A DNA stretch of 64,000 nucleotides from Marinifilaceae bacterium (lineage in GTDB: Bacteria; Bacteroidota; Bacteroidia; Bacteroidales; Marinifilaceae): NCBI GenBank assembly GCA_017936285.1, contig JAGBFU010000018.1:1-64000 (forward strand). The letters run 5' to 3'. The stretch's first letter is position 1; each line of letters begins with the position of its first letter. A model generated the notes under the pieces. The model made no database searches and had not been told where the DNA came from. It saw only the letters and a program-made list of their open reading frames with translations. The position numbers and the translations under genes are program-made. Shown in pieces: positions 37,718 to 49,153 of the stretch.

Positions 37718-38002
37718 TTATTTTACATTATCTTTAACCTTTACAACGAAGCTCTTTGAAGGCTTGAATGATGGAATGTTGTGTGCAGGGATTTTAATAG
37801 TCTCGTTCTTTGAGATATTTCTTGCAGTCTTCTCAGCTCTCTGCTTTACTACAAAACTACCAAATCCTCTCAAGTAAACATTTGAACCATCAACAATAGA
37901 TGATTTGATTACATCCATAAATGCCTCAACCACTGTTTGAACAGCCACCTTCTCAATTCCGGTGTTTTTTGAGATCTCGTTTACGATATCTGCTTTTGTC
38001 AT
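37718..38002 (-). CDS. HU family DNA-binding protein
   Basis: A 94-residue histone-like protein starting MTKADIVNEISKNTGI at the ATG 38002; the frame extends to a TTG at 38026, which is unlikely. The DNA-binding arm is seen in LRGFGSFVVKQRAEKTARN and the IPAHNIPSFKPSK segment. It bends and compacts DNA as a dimer. It probably shares its transcript with the COX24-like gene. Confidence 0.94.
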   Translation of the reverse strand: MTKADIVNEISKNTGIEKVAVQTVVEAFMDVIKSSIVDGSNVYLRGFGSFVVKQRAEKTARNISKNETIKIPAHNIPSFKPSKSFVVKVKDNVK

Positions 38003-38060
38003 TTTGTTTAAATATTTAGTATTCAATAAATTATTCGAAAACGCTATATTTTTCGGACTG

Positions 38061-38068
38061 CAAATATA
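38061..38068 (-). promoter_or_regulatory. -7 box of the HU promoter
   Basis: TATATTTG on the minus strand, 58 bases before the HU ATG. A TTTG occurs upstream but only 12 bases away, too close for a standard -33 box. Confidence 0.5.
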
Positions 38069-38206
38069 AGGCTTTTATTGCAAACAGAAAAAAGTTATTG
38101 ACCATTTTTTCAAAAAAAATCTTTTTTGGCAAAAATCGGCCATATAATCACCACTTTATTCGATAATTCTTAATATATTCGCCTATTGAAATAAACTTGC
38201 TCGGCT

Positions 38207-38238
38207 ATTGTATACATAATAAATATTATGTAAATTGC
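38207..38238 (+). promoter_or_regulatory. Possible ssb promoter (variant boxes)
   Basis: ATTG, 20 bases, TAAATTGC. The -7 box lacks one T and the -33 box has ATTG for TTTG; the spacing is right. Leader about 22 bases. Confidence 0.35.
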
Positions 38239-38265
38239 AGCCGAATTAGTTTAATTTATATCATT

Positions 38266-38694
38266 ATGGTAAACAAAGTTATTTTAATTGGAAACGTAGG
38301 TGCAGATCCCGAGGTTAGATTCCTGGAGGGAGGCACAGCAGTTGCAAACATTCGACTTGCAACAACCGAAACATTCAATCGCAATGGCGAGAAGAGCGAG
38401 CAGACAGAGTGGCACAACATTGTTCTGTGGCGAGGGCTCGCTGAGATTGCAGAGAAGTATGTAAAAAAAGGTATGAAACTCTATATCGAGGGGCGCCTCA
38501 GAACAAGACAGTGGGAGGACAAGGACCATATCAAGCGCTACACTACCGAAATCTATGCCGATAATATGCAGATGTTAAGCCGCGTAGATAGTGGCAATAG
38601 TAATGACGCAAACACAATAACAAAGGTCTCAACCACTAAAGCCCCTGTAGAGAAGGTTGATCCGGATATTCAGGATGATGATTTGCCATTTTAA
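38266..38694 (+). CDS. ssb: Single-stranded DNA-binding protein
   Basis: A 142-residue SSB. The OB fold starts MVNKVILIGNVGADPEVR and contains RTRQWEDKD. The flexible acidic tail ends DDDLPF, the standard tip that binds replication and repair partners. The frame extends upstream to 38197, but the ATG at 38266 begins the conserved domain. gldE follows 34 bases later. Confidence 0.95.
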   Translation: MVNKVILIGNVGADPEVRFLEGGTAVANIRLATTETFNRNGEKSEQTEWHNIVLWRGLAEIAEKYVKKGMKLYIEGRLRTRQWEDKDHIKRYTTEIYADNMQMLSRVDSGNSNDANTITKVSTTKAPVEKVDPDIQDDDLPF

Positions 38695-38728
38695 TTCAGA
38701 AGTTGTTTAAAATTTATTTCTAGATTAA

Positions 38729-40009
38729 ATGGAGGCCCAAAGTATCACGATTATTACAGAGATAGCCTTTACGATTATTATGGTTATTCTGCTACTCTGC
38801 TCGGCAATGTTCTCGGGCTCAGAGGTAGCATTCTTTGCACTCACACCAAAACAGATTGAGAAATTACGTGAGGAGGGCGAGGAGTACTGTATCAAATTAA
38901 TTAACCAGCCTGAGAGGTTGCTGGCAACCATCCTTATATCTAACAATTTTGCCAATGTTGGAATTGTAACCCTATCAACATATCTGGTTAACAAACTGAT
39001 TACATCGGACAATCAAATTGTAGTCTTTTTGATTCAGGTTGTACTTGTCACATTCCTTATATTGCTCTTTGGCGAGATACTACCTAAACTTTTCGCCAAT
39101 AAGGCAAGGGTAAAGATGGCAAAATTAGCAGCGCGCCCGATATATGCACTGATGGTTCTCTTCAGCCCGATAGCATCAATCCTTATAAAGTCGACATCGC
39201 TGATAAGCAATCGTCTGAAAAGCAAACAGGTTTTATCAATGGACGAATTTTCAAAGGCGATTGAGCTTACAGAAAAGCAGGAGATAGACCAGGAGAAAGA
39301 GTTACTTGAAGGTATAGTCAGATATGCTTCAAAAAACACCTCCGACATCTTTACGCCACGAATAGATATTGTTGCATTAGAAAAAGATAGTGACTTTAAT
39401 CAGGTCAAGGCACGGATTATTGAGAGTGGATATTCAAGAATGCCGGTCTATGAAGAGAACCTTGACTCTATATGCGGGATTCTGTACGTAAAGGATTTGT
39501 TACCTCACCTGAAAAAAAGTGATTACAATTGGGCTCAGAATGTTAGACCAGCCTACTTTGTACCCGAGAATAAAAAAATCAACACCCTTCTTGAGGAGTT
39601 CCAGAAGAAAAAGGTACATATGGCAATAGTTGTAGATGAGTATGGCGGGACGTCCGGAATTGTAACAATGGAGGATATACTTGAAGAGATACTTGGCGAG
39701 ATAAACGACGAGTATGACGAGACCGACAGCGACTACACCCGGACAAAAAATAATGGCTACATATTCCGTGCAGCCACACTTCTGAACGATTTCGAGAAGA
39801 TTGTCGGCATTGAACACGATGAATTGGAAGAGATATGTGGCGAGGCAGAAACGTTGGCCGGACTGATTCTTGAGATAAAAGGCGAGATGCCAAAGCAGGG
39901 TGAATCTGTCATTTATGGAAAACACAAATTCACCGTTACCGAGGCAAACAATCGCCGTATTGCAAAGATCAAGTACGAATCTCTTACTCCATCAACGAAA
40001 CTCCATTGA
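38729..40009 (+). CDS. gldE: GldE-like CNNM/CBS domain membrane protein
   Basis: A 426-residue protein with a CNNM/DUF21 membrane domain (about 1-185, four hydrophobic segments, FSGSEVAFFAL), two CBS domains (DIFTPRIDIV and MAIVVDEYGGTSGIVTMED) and a C-terminal CorC/HlyC domain. Relatives transport or sense divalent cations. In Bacteroidota the homologue beside ssb is named GldE, a gliding-motility-associated protein, although many carriers do not glide. Its last 26 bases overlap the convergent phosphatase-like gene. Confidence 0.85.
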   Translation: MEAQSITIITEIAFTIIMVILLLCSAMFSGSEVAFFALTPKQIEKLREEGEEYCIKLINQPERLLATILISNNFANVGIVTLSTYLVNKLITSDNQIVVFLIQVVLVTFLILLFGEILPKLFANKARVKMAKLAARPIYALMVLFSPIASILIKSTSLISNRLKSKQVLSMDEFSKAIELTEKQEIDQEKELLEGIVRYASKNTSDIFTPRIDIVALEKDSDFNQVKARIIESGYSRMPVYEENLDSICGILYVKDLLPHLKKSDYNWAQNVRPAYFVPENKKINTLLEEFQKKKVHMAIVVDEYGGTSGIVTMEDILEEILGEINDEYDETDSDYTRTKNNGYIFRAATLLNDFEKIVGIEHDELEEICGEAETLAGLILEIKGEMPKQGESVIYGKHKFTVTEANNRRIAKIKYESLTPSTKLH

Positions 40010-41483
40010 TATTGTAAGGCAGAGATAAATTTACAATTCTACAAATAGTAGGGAAGATGTCTATCATACTACAGGCACTCTTCCCTATTTTTTCGCTACC
40101 CACCCCATACACATAGAGTGGGACGAAACGACACTTGCTGTATCTGCAGTAGTTGTCCTCACGCTCCTGCATACCCGGGATCCACGACTGCTCCAGAGCA
40201 AACATTATATCGCCACTACGTTTCGGATAGAAACTTCGGCTTATCAACAACTCGGTACCCTGACTAATTGATGCAGATGCCAGCTCGGTTGATGTTATCA
40301 CCTTTGCCACACCTTCGAAATTGACCAGAAAGTCGGCAACTGTACGCTGAAAATCTCCCAATACCAACCTATTCTTTTGGATAAGCTCCCTATTCAGATA
40401 GATCTGTCCGGAATCAAAACTCAATACCCACTCACCATCTCCATAGAGCAGTTTCAGATACGATTTTAAAAGAGCTACAGCTCGATATATACTGAAATAA
40501 TCTCCCTTTAATCTGTATTGTGCCAAATCTATTGGCAACATCTCACGCCCCTCAGATATGGTCATAAAGAGAGTGTACCCCTCCTCGCCACAACGGCTAT
40601 CCAGCTCTTTTAAAAGGCTCTCTATAGATTTATCCATTCTCAGAACCAAATCTTTAAACTCCGGAGAGTTTATGGCAAAGTCACGGTTCATATAATCAAG
40701 CGACGAGAGGGTTATCATCAACAGATCTGGCTCACGATCCTCGCCCAGACGCTCCTTTCGCATAACCTGAATTGCACTGTTAATAACGATATCATTTGCG
40801 TGAGGAATTGCATTTACTATCTGATACCCACGATACTGATTTCTGAGATTCGACAAGTTGTAGTAGAATTCCCGTTTTCCCCACGAAGGCAACCAACCGA
40901 TATTGACAATCGAGTCAACATTTAATTTTACATTCCAACTATCCAGCCACTGCGGCACCCCGGCATTATACTTCGACGACACAATCTTGCCACTCTTCTC
41001 ATCAAACCAGAAGCAGTTGTTTGCATAGGTTCCACCCGCCATAAGTGCATCTTCTGCTCTCATGGCTACCGAATATGCCCGCGAAAAGGAATTTGCCATT
41101 CTCATATATGCAGCGATATTCAATACTTTAAGCTGTTCCGGTGTTGAATCCTTTGAGATGTTAGGTAATCTGCCATTTTTGAGTCTGTCATACCACTCAT
41201 GTGAAACAATTCCATGCTCAGACGGATAGGTACCTGTATAGATTGTAGCCTGATCCGTACCACACTGCGAATACATATATCCATAATCGGCACGAAGCTC
41301 TTTTGCTCCTCTCATCAAGCGCTTAAAGCCACCATCTCCCAGCTCATAATCATACATTCTCACCCACTCGGGATAAAAATTGGCCAAAGTTATACCAACT
41401 ACCATTCTGGGCTTATCTCCTGCTTTCACATTGCCACACACAAAGACAAGTGAAACAAAAAGCACCAACACTACTCTTATCAT
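39984..41483 (-). CDS. Alkaline-phosphatase-fold protein without metal ligands
   Basis: A 499-residue exported protein (signal peptide ending near AGDKP) aligned to PafA-type alkaline phosphatases (TIYTGTYPSEHGIV, SLDYMNRDF, LRMDKSIESLLKELD). By alignment from memory to PafA, the nucleophile Thr is Cys74, the first metal Asp is Ala34, the His of DYVGH is Arg267, and the Asp-His of TADHG is Ser310-Glu311. Only Asp263 of these ligands remains. It therefore looks catalytically inactive as a phosphatase, perhaps kept for binding. It is the last gene after ligA and clpC and starts 1 base beyond the clpC region. Confidence 0.8.
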   Translation of the reverse strand: MIRVVLVLFVSLVFVCGNVKAGDKPRMVVGITLANFYPEWVRMYDYELGDGGFKRLMRGAKELRADYGYMYSQCGTDQATIYTGTYPSEHGIVSHEWYDRLKNGRLPNISKDSTPEQLKVLNIAAYMRMANSFSRAYSVAMRAEDALMAGGTYANNCFWFDEKSGKIVSSKYNAGVPQWLDSWNVKLNVDSIVNIGWLPSWGKREFYYNLSNLRNQYRGYQIVNAIPHANDIVINSAIQVMRKERLGEDREPDLLMITLSSLDYMNRDFAINSPEFKDLVLRMDKSIESLLKELDSRCGEEGYTLFMTISEGREMLPIDLAQYRLKGDYFSIYRAVALLKSYLKLLYGDGEWVLSFDSGQIYLNRELIQKNRLVLGDFQRTVADFLVNFEGVAKVITSTELASASISQGTELLISRSFYPKRSGDIMFALEQSWIPGMQEREDNYCRYSKCRFVPLYVYGVGSEKIGKSACSMIDIFPTICRIVNLSLPYNINGVSLME

Positions 41484-41484
41484 A

Positions 41485-41850
41485 TCAATTACTCTCCTCT
41501 ATATACTCTATTTTTAATCTGTCACCGGCAGAATCCACTCCTATCTTCAGAGACTTACCGGCAATGATGTTCCCACGCAATATTTGCTCCGATACCTCAT
41601 CCTCAAAATAGCGCTGAACGGCACGTTTCAACGGACGGGCTCCATACTCTGAGCTATACGATTTAGCAGCCAAGAATTTGTATGCCTCCTCAGAGATTTC
41701 TACACGACAACCATACTCCTCAATACGTAGGATAGCCTTCTGCATCTCAAGTCTTAAAATGGTCATCAAATCCTCTCGATGCAGGGAGTTAAAGAATACA
41801 ACATCGTCTATTCTGTTTAAAAATTCAGGAGAAAAGGTACTCCTCAAAGC
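41485..41850 (-). pseudogene. clpC: C-terminal remainder of ClpC after an in-frame TAG
   Basis: After the TAG at 41853-41851 the same frame continues without a shift as ALRSTFSPEFLNRIDD and ends at 41485, about 121 residues. This is the small subdomain of the second AAA+ module, including the sensor-2 arginine in GARPLKRAVQ. The only near start is a TTG at 41847. Without readthrough or a separate start this part is not made. Confidence 0.75.
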
Positions 41851-44019
41851 CTACTTCACTATCGATTCACTCCGTTTCTCATCAATAGCAGCACTATCTG
41901 CAGTAGTAAAACCTACTGCCCTTCCATACTCTTTTACCTGGCGCGAACCGATATTCGATGTCATTATTATTATTGTGTTTCTGAAATCTACAATACGACC
42001 AAAACTATCAGTCAATCGTCCGTCATCAAGAAGTTGCAACAGAATATTGAATACATCTGCGTGAGCTTTCTCAATCTCATCAAGTAACACCACACTGTAT
42101 GGTTTACGAAGCACCCTCTCCGTTAATTGGCCACCCTCATCATAGCCGACATATCCCGGAGGTGCACCCACCAGACGGCTCACAGCAAACTTCTCCATAT
42201 ACTCGCTCATATCGATTCTTATTAATGCATCCTGAGAATCAAAGAGCTGAATAGCAAGTTCTTTGGCCAATTGAGTTTTACCAACTCCTGTAGGGCCAAG
42301 AAAGATAAACGAGCCGATTGGTCTGTTTGGATCCTTCATGCCGGTTCTATTGCGCATAATGGCACGAACTACACTATCAATCGCCTGTTTCTGACCAATT
42401 ATCACTCTCTCCAACTCTGAGCGCATATTCAAAATCTTGGTTCCTTCGCTACTTGCAATTCTGGAGATTGGGATACCGGTCATCAAAGCAACAACCTCGT
42501 CAACTGCCGCTTCATCAACAACCACCTTATTATCCTCCAATCTGTGTTGCCAGGCCTCGCGAGCCGCCTCAATACCTTTTAAAAGTTCGCGTTCCTCATC
42601 TCTGAGCGAGGCTGCATACTCAAATCTCTGCTCTCTGACTGCCACCCTCTTCTTCTCAGTAACATCGTGAAGTCGGAGTTCCATTGACTCTATCTCAAAA
42701 GGGAGGGTTACATTATCCAAATGCGCCCGTGCCCCTGCTTCATCCATAGCATCAATTGCCTTATCCGGTAGAGACCTGTCTGTAATATAGCGGGTTGTCA
42801 ACTTAACACACGCCTCAAGTGCAGCATCTGTATATATTACATGATGATGCTCCTCATACTTCGATTTGATATTTCTTAAAATATTCAGAGTCTCGTCATA
42901 ATTAGGAGCTTCAACTATTATCTTCTGGAAACGACGCTCTAAAGCACCATCCTTCTCGATTGTCTTACGGTACTCATCTATTGTTGTCGCTCCGATACAC
43001 TGAATGGTACCACGAGCCAAAGCAGGCTTCAAAATATTAGCCGCATCAAGACTTCCCTGCGACCCTCCTGCCCCAATAATGGTATGAATCTCATCAATAA
43101 AAAGAATCACATCCTTTCTCGATGACAACTCCTTTATCAACTCCTTCATTCGCTCCTCAAACTGCCCCCTATATTTAGTTCCGGCGACGAGCGATGCCAT
43201 ATCGAGCGATATAATACGCTTCTCATGCAAAACACACGATACCTGTTTATTGACAATTTTCAGAGCCAACCCCTCGGCAATAGCAGACTTGCCTACACCC
43301 GGCTCACCAATCAGAATGGGATTATTCTTTTTTCTTCGACTCAAAATCTGAACCAAACGCTCAATCTCGCTTTCACGACCGACTATCGGATCCAATTTCC
43401 CCTCAAGAGCAGCCTTGGTAATATCCACTCCATAATTCTCCAAAAGTGATCCGCTTACACTTCGTTCCTCGTCTGTTGCCCCCTCACTCTCGCCCATATC
43501 CTTATCAAAATGATCAAAATCATCAGAGGCCTGTGGCGAAAACAACTCCCTTGCATCTGATTCCAGTTCATTAAGCAAAGACTCCTTAAAAGCATTATAA
43601 GTTACACCCATTGAAGCAAGTTGCTCACATATATGCAAGGCATCATAATACAAAAGTGCCAACATAATATGAGTCTCATCAACCTCATCCTGTCCCAACT
43701 TCCAGGCCTCTTCATGAACCTTCCTCAACACCGATGCAGTAGCAATAGTAGGAGGCAAATCATTCAGAGATGGAGTTGTACGCACTCCTATAAAGTTCTC
43801 ATCCTTAATATTCTCAGCTATATAATTACGTACAATACTCGACAAATCGGATAGTTTGACGCCCATTGAGGACATCTGTTTTGCAACAACCGACTCCTCA
43901 AGCTCAATCATACCCAACAGCAAATGCTCCGGATACAACTTTGAACATCCCGTCTCCATTGCTATCTTGCCGGCTCTGGCAATTATCTCACGTATTCTGT
44001 TTCTCTTCTCCTGCGACAT
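41851..44019 (-). CDS. clpC: ClpC-type AAA+ ATPase, cut short by an in-frame TAG
   Basis: An unfoldase of the Clp/Hsp100 group. The 722 residues contain the two N-terminal repeats (1-145), the first AAA+ module with GEPGVGKSA and FIDEIHT, a middle coiled segment (about 420-460), and the second module with GPTGVGKTQ and LLDEIEKAH. Translation stops at TAG (41853-41851) after SIVK, though homology runs on in the same frame for about 120 residues. A single CAG-to-TAG change explains it. Other genes here end in TAG, so the codon is a normal stop. The gene lies between ligA and the phosphatase-like gene. Confidence 0.82.
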   Translation of the reverse strand: MSQEKRNRIREIIARAGKIAMETGCSKLYPEHLLLGMIELEESVVAKQMSSMGVKLSDLSSIVRNYIAENIKDENFIGVRTTPSLNDLPPTIATASVLRKVHEEAWKLGQDEVDETHIMLALLYYDALHICEQLASMGVTYNAFKESLLNELESDARELFSPQASDDFDHFDKDMGESEGATDEERSVSGSLLENYGVDITKAALEGKLDPIVGRESEIERLVQILSRRKKNNPILIGEPGVGKSAIAEGLALKIVNKQVSCVLHEKRIISLDMASLVAGTKYRGQFEERMKELIKELSSRKDVILFIDEIHTIIGAGGSQGSLDAANILKPALARGTIQCIGATTIDEYRKTIEKDGALERRFQKIIVEAPNYDETLNILRNIKSKYEEHHHVIYTDAALEACVKLTTRYITDRSLPDKAIDAMDEAGARAHLDNVTLPFEIESMELRLHDVTEKKRVAVREQRFEYAASLRDEERELLKGIEAAREAWQHRLEDNKVVVDEAAVDEVVALMTGIPISRIASSEGTKILNMRSELERVIIGQKQAIDSVVRAIMRNRTGMKDPNRPIGSFIFLGPTGVGKTQLAKELAIQLFDSQDALIRIDMSEYMEKFAVSRLVGAPPGYVGYDEGGQLTERVLRKPYSVVLLDEIEKAHADVFNILLQLLDDGRLTDSFGRIVDFRNTIIIMTSNIGSRQVKEYGRAVGFTTADSAAIDEKRSESIVK

Positions 44020-44028
44020 CTTAAATCA

Positions 44029-46155
<2,127 letters not shown>

Positions 46156-46201
46156 TTACAACTCTCACTCTGCTTACAATAGTTTCTACAATTCTCATTG
46201 A

Positions 46202-46209
46202 CAAAGGTA
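46202..46209 (-). promoter_or_regulatory. -7 box of the ligA promoter
   Basis: TACCTTTG on the minus strand, 49 bases before the ligA ATG; no TTTG at the expected -33 position. Confidence 0.55.
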
Positions 46210-46256
46210 ATGCAAATTGGATTTTATTTGTTTATTTTGTGTTATAATCTTTACCT

Positions 46257-49061
46257 ATGAAAACAAAAGTAACACTAATAATCATATCCATATTCGTTGC
46301 TTTCTCTGTAAAAGCACAATTCTACAACTATGGTCAGGATCGAGCATCAATCAGGTGGAATCAATACAGGATGAAGAACTATCGTCTCATCTATCCATAC
46401 TCCTACACCGAAAATGCAAAACAGGTACTACACTACATGGAGTGGCTCAACTCACACAAAAGCTCAATCAATATTACCCCCAAAAATATGGCAGTAGTCC
46501 TGCATAGCGAAGGAGGAGTATCAAATGGAATGGTAACGTGGGCACCTCGGGTAACCAACCTATACACTCTGCCTCAACAAACGCCTCACGACTACTGGCT
46601 ACTCCACCTTACCGCACATGAGTACCGTCACACAGAACAAATGGCCAAGGTCAACCAACACTTTACCAAAGTATTATACTACATCTTCGGCGATATAGCC
46701 CCGGTTGTAGCCATTGGAGCCTACGTACCTACATGGTATCTTGAAGGCGATGCAGTTACCTTTGAAACAAGTATAGGAAATATCGGGCGAGGTCGCGATC
46801 CCGAATTCCTTAACTATCTAAAAGCCCAGGTACTGGAGAAAGGAATCTACTCATACAACAAGGCCACACTGGGCTCATACACCGACTACATACCAAATCA
46901 CTACGTATTAGGCTACTACCTATGTGCAACAGGAAGAGTTAAATACGGGAATAACCTGTGGAGCGATGCCCTGACACGGGTAGCAAAACGCCCTTATGGC
47001 ATAACTCCATTCAACAGAGCCCTGAAACTTGGAACAGAGAAACGTCACACCCGCAAAACTCTTTATGAAGAGACTCTGAATGCTTTATACAAAGAGTGGA
47101 GTAAAGAGAGCGTTAAAAATCCTGCTGATACATCCATAATAATAACAACCAATCAATACTATACCAACTACTACTCTCCCATTTTGATAGGCAGCGACTC
47201 AATCATAGCATATAAAAACGGATATGAGGAGAGCGGAGCTATAGTTCTGATTCACAACGGAGAGGAAAAAACAGTAACCAAAACAGGAATTCTATACGAC
47301 AAGAAAATTGCCTTCAACGGAGAAACCATCATATGGGCAGAGTATCTGCCTCACTATCGCTACTCTCATGGAGGTAGAGAGGTTCTATGCAGTTATAATC
47401 TGAAGAGCAATAAATTTACACGCCACAAAAACAATAACAACAGATATGCTCCATTCACAACCCCTGATGGCTGGGGATGTGTCGAGATTCAGCCAAACGG
47501 TAACTCAGACATTGTGCTCCTTGACTATAATATGAATGAAATTACAAGAATTAATGGAGAGTCCGGAGAGCTATACATTCATCCCACAGCGGATAAACAA
47601 CATATATACACCACACTAAACACCATTGAAGGAAATTCAATAGTTAGGATAGAGATTAAAACCCATAAACGGGAGTATATTACCCAACCTATCAACTATA
47701 TGATCGATTACCCTCAAATCATTAACGACACTCTGTACTATGTAGCCTCGTTCAACACCAATAACGCAATATATCGCTATGCAGACGGAAAGAGCGACAT
47801 GGTACTCGAAACAAAATATGGAGTTACCATGCCTGCCATAGATAAAAATAATATCGTTGCGTCAGCCTACACTGCTGATGGATATAAACCCATTTCAGTT
47901 AAGAAAGAGCAATTGAAGGAAATGCCTATAGCCTACTACTCATTCGCTTTAGCCGACTCAATATCAAAACTTGAGAATTTCCCCAAATACACACCTAAGG
48001 TGATTGACACTACAACACTGCAAAACAAACGTTACCACCGGGGCGCACACCTATTCTCAATTCACAGTTGGGGACCGCTATACGCCAATGCCGAGAGTAT
48101 GGATATAAAATTGGGAGCCTCAATATACAGCCAGAACCGTCTCAACACAATGGCAGTGAGTTGTGGTTATCTGAAACTGGAGGGATATGACAGCGGAGTA
48201 TGGCGCATAAATGCTACCTACCGGGGATGGTGGCCAATAATAGGTATCAGCGGAGAGTTTGGGAAAAAAGAGCTACGGGCTACCGACGGATTTACCTACT
48301 ACAATTTTGAACCCCGCTTTAACAAATTGAACAGCTCCATCCAACTCCCCATATCAATATCGAAAAAAGATTGGAGTAGCTCGATTATCCCATATATTGC
48401 ATACAACTTAGAAGGGTACAGTCAGGCAACAAGTCATAGTGATCTACCAATAATGGAACAACCTGTCAGAGTGATACCCAAGAAAATACAATACGTTGAT
48501 GGAGGTATTTCAATCTCCGGTAACAAATTTAAGACCAACCTTGATATACTTCCTAAATATGGATTTAATTTAAGAGTTGGTGGTGCAAAAGAGATTGGAG
48601 ACTATGGCATTGGCGATATGCTATATGCACACCTTCAACTTAATATTCCAGGCATGTTTAAACATCACTCAATAACACTTTATGGTGCGACACAGCAGGC
48701 AAGCAAAAATAACATCAGCGGACATTCACCCCGGATACTTCGTCCTCGTGGTATTACTCTTAAAGGAGCAGACTATACCAGCTTCAGATCGACATACACA
48801 TTGCCTATCTGCTATCCGGAATTGGGAATCGGTTCAATTCTCTACATTAAACGAATATTTGGCTCTCTCTTCTATGATTATGGTACAATATCTCTGCATA
48901 ATCAACATATAAACATTCACTCAGCAGGAGCAGAGTTAAAAGGAGATATAAATCTACTACGTTTAACATACCCATTAAATATAGGTGTAAGGGCAGGATA
49001 CGAAACATTGACCAAATCTCCATTCGCAGAGCTTCTATTCTCTATATCGCTGTCAATATAA
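46257..49061 (+). CDS. Zincin-like protein with propeller and barrel-like C-terminus
   Basis: A 934-residue exported protein, signal peptide cleaved near KAQFY (residue 20). HEYRH at 121-125 is an HExxH zinc motif, and VPTWYLEGDAVTFE at 158-170 supplies a Glu 38 residues later, the gluzincin (peptidase MA-like) arrangement. Residues about 300-560 have repeated beta segments like TolB/WD40 blades. Residues about 620-934 alternate hydrophobic strands and end in an aromatic-poor LLFSISLSI, resembling a surface-antigen-type outer-membrane barrel. I infer an outer-membrane metallopeptidase; no substrate can be named. Confidence 0.7.
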   Translation: MKTKVTLIIISIFVAFSVKAQFYNYGQDRASIRWNQYRMKNYRLIYPYSYTENAKQVLHYMEWLNSHKSSINITPKNMAVVLHSEGGVSNGMVTWAPRVTNLYTLPQQTPHDYWLLHLTAHEYRHTEQMAKVNQHFTKVLYYIFGDIAPVVAIGAYVPTWYLEGDAVTFETSIGNIGRGRDPEFLNYLKAQVLEKGIYSYNKATLGSYTDYIPNHYVLGYYLCATGRVKYGNNLWSDALTRVAKRPYGITPFNRALKLGTEKRHTRKTLYEETLNALYKEWSKESVKNPADTSIIITTNQYYTNYYSPILIGSDSIIAYKNGYEESGAIVLIHNGEEKTVTKTGILYDKKIAFNGETIIWAEYLPHYRYSHGGREVLCSYNLKSNKFTRHKNNNNRYAPFTTPDGWGCVEIQPNGNSDIVLLDYNMNEITRINGESGELYIHPTADKQHIYTTLNTIEGNSIVRIEIKTHKREYITQPINYMIDYPQIINDTLYYVASFNTNNAIYRYADGKSDMVLETKYGVTMPAIDKNNIVASAYTADGYKPISVKKEQLKEMPIAYYSFALADSISKLENFPKYTPKVIDTTTLQNKRYHRGAHLFSIHSWGPLYANAESMDIKLGASIYSQNRLNTMAVSCGYLKLEGYDSGVWRINATYRGWWPIIGISGEFGKKELRATDGFTYYNFEPRFNKLNSSIQLPISISKKDWSSSIIPYIAYNLEGYSQATSHSDLPIMEQPVRVIPKKIQYVDGGISISGNKFKTNLDILPKYGFNLRVGGAKEIGDYGIGDMLYAHLQLNIPGMFKHHSITLYGATQQASKNNISGHSPRILRPRGITLKGADYTSFRSTYTLPICYPELGIGSILYIKRIFGSLFYDYGTISLHNQHINIHSAGAELKGDINLLRLTYPLNIGVRAGYETLTKSPFAELLFSISLSI

Positions 49062-49086
49062 AGAGATTCAGATATATCACAAAATT

Positions 49087-49110
49087 AGGGGTGACCTAAC
49101 GGCCACCCCT
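49087..49110 (-). terminator. Terminator of the SusCD operon
   Basis: AGGGGTG, one mismatch, CC, loop TAAC, GG, CACCCCT; on the minus strand followed by AATTTTG. It lies 44 bases beyond the last lipoprotein gene, between convergent genes. Confidence 0.75.
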
Positions 49111-49153
49111 ATTCGATTATGGTATTAGTAAACTAAATCTATTATCAACGTTA

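Noticed and set aside
41851-41853. Recoded TAG as an explanation for the ClpC stop
   Set aside because: Other genes in the window (for example those ending at 24279 and 27782) terminate at TAG with no homology beyond, so reassignment is unlikely.
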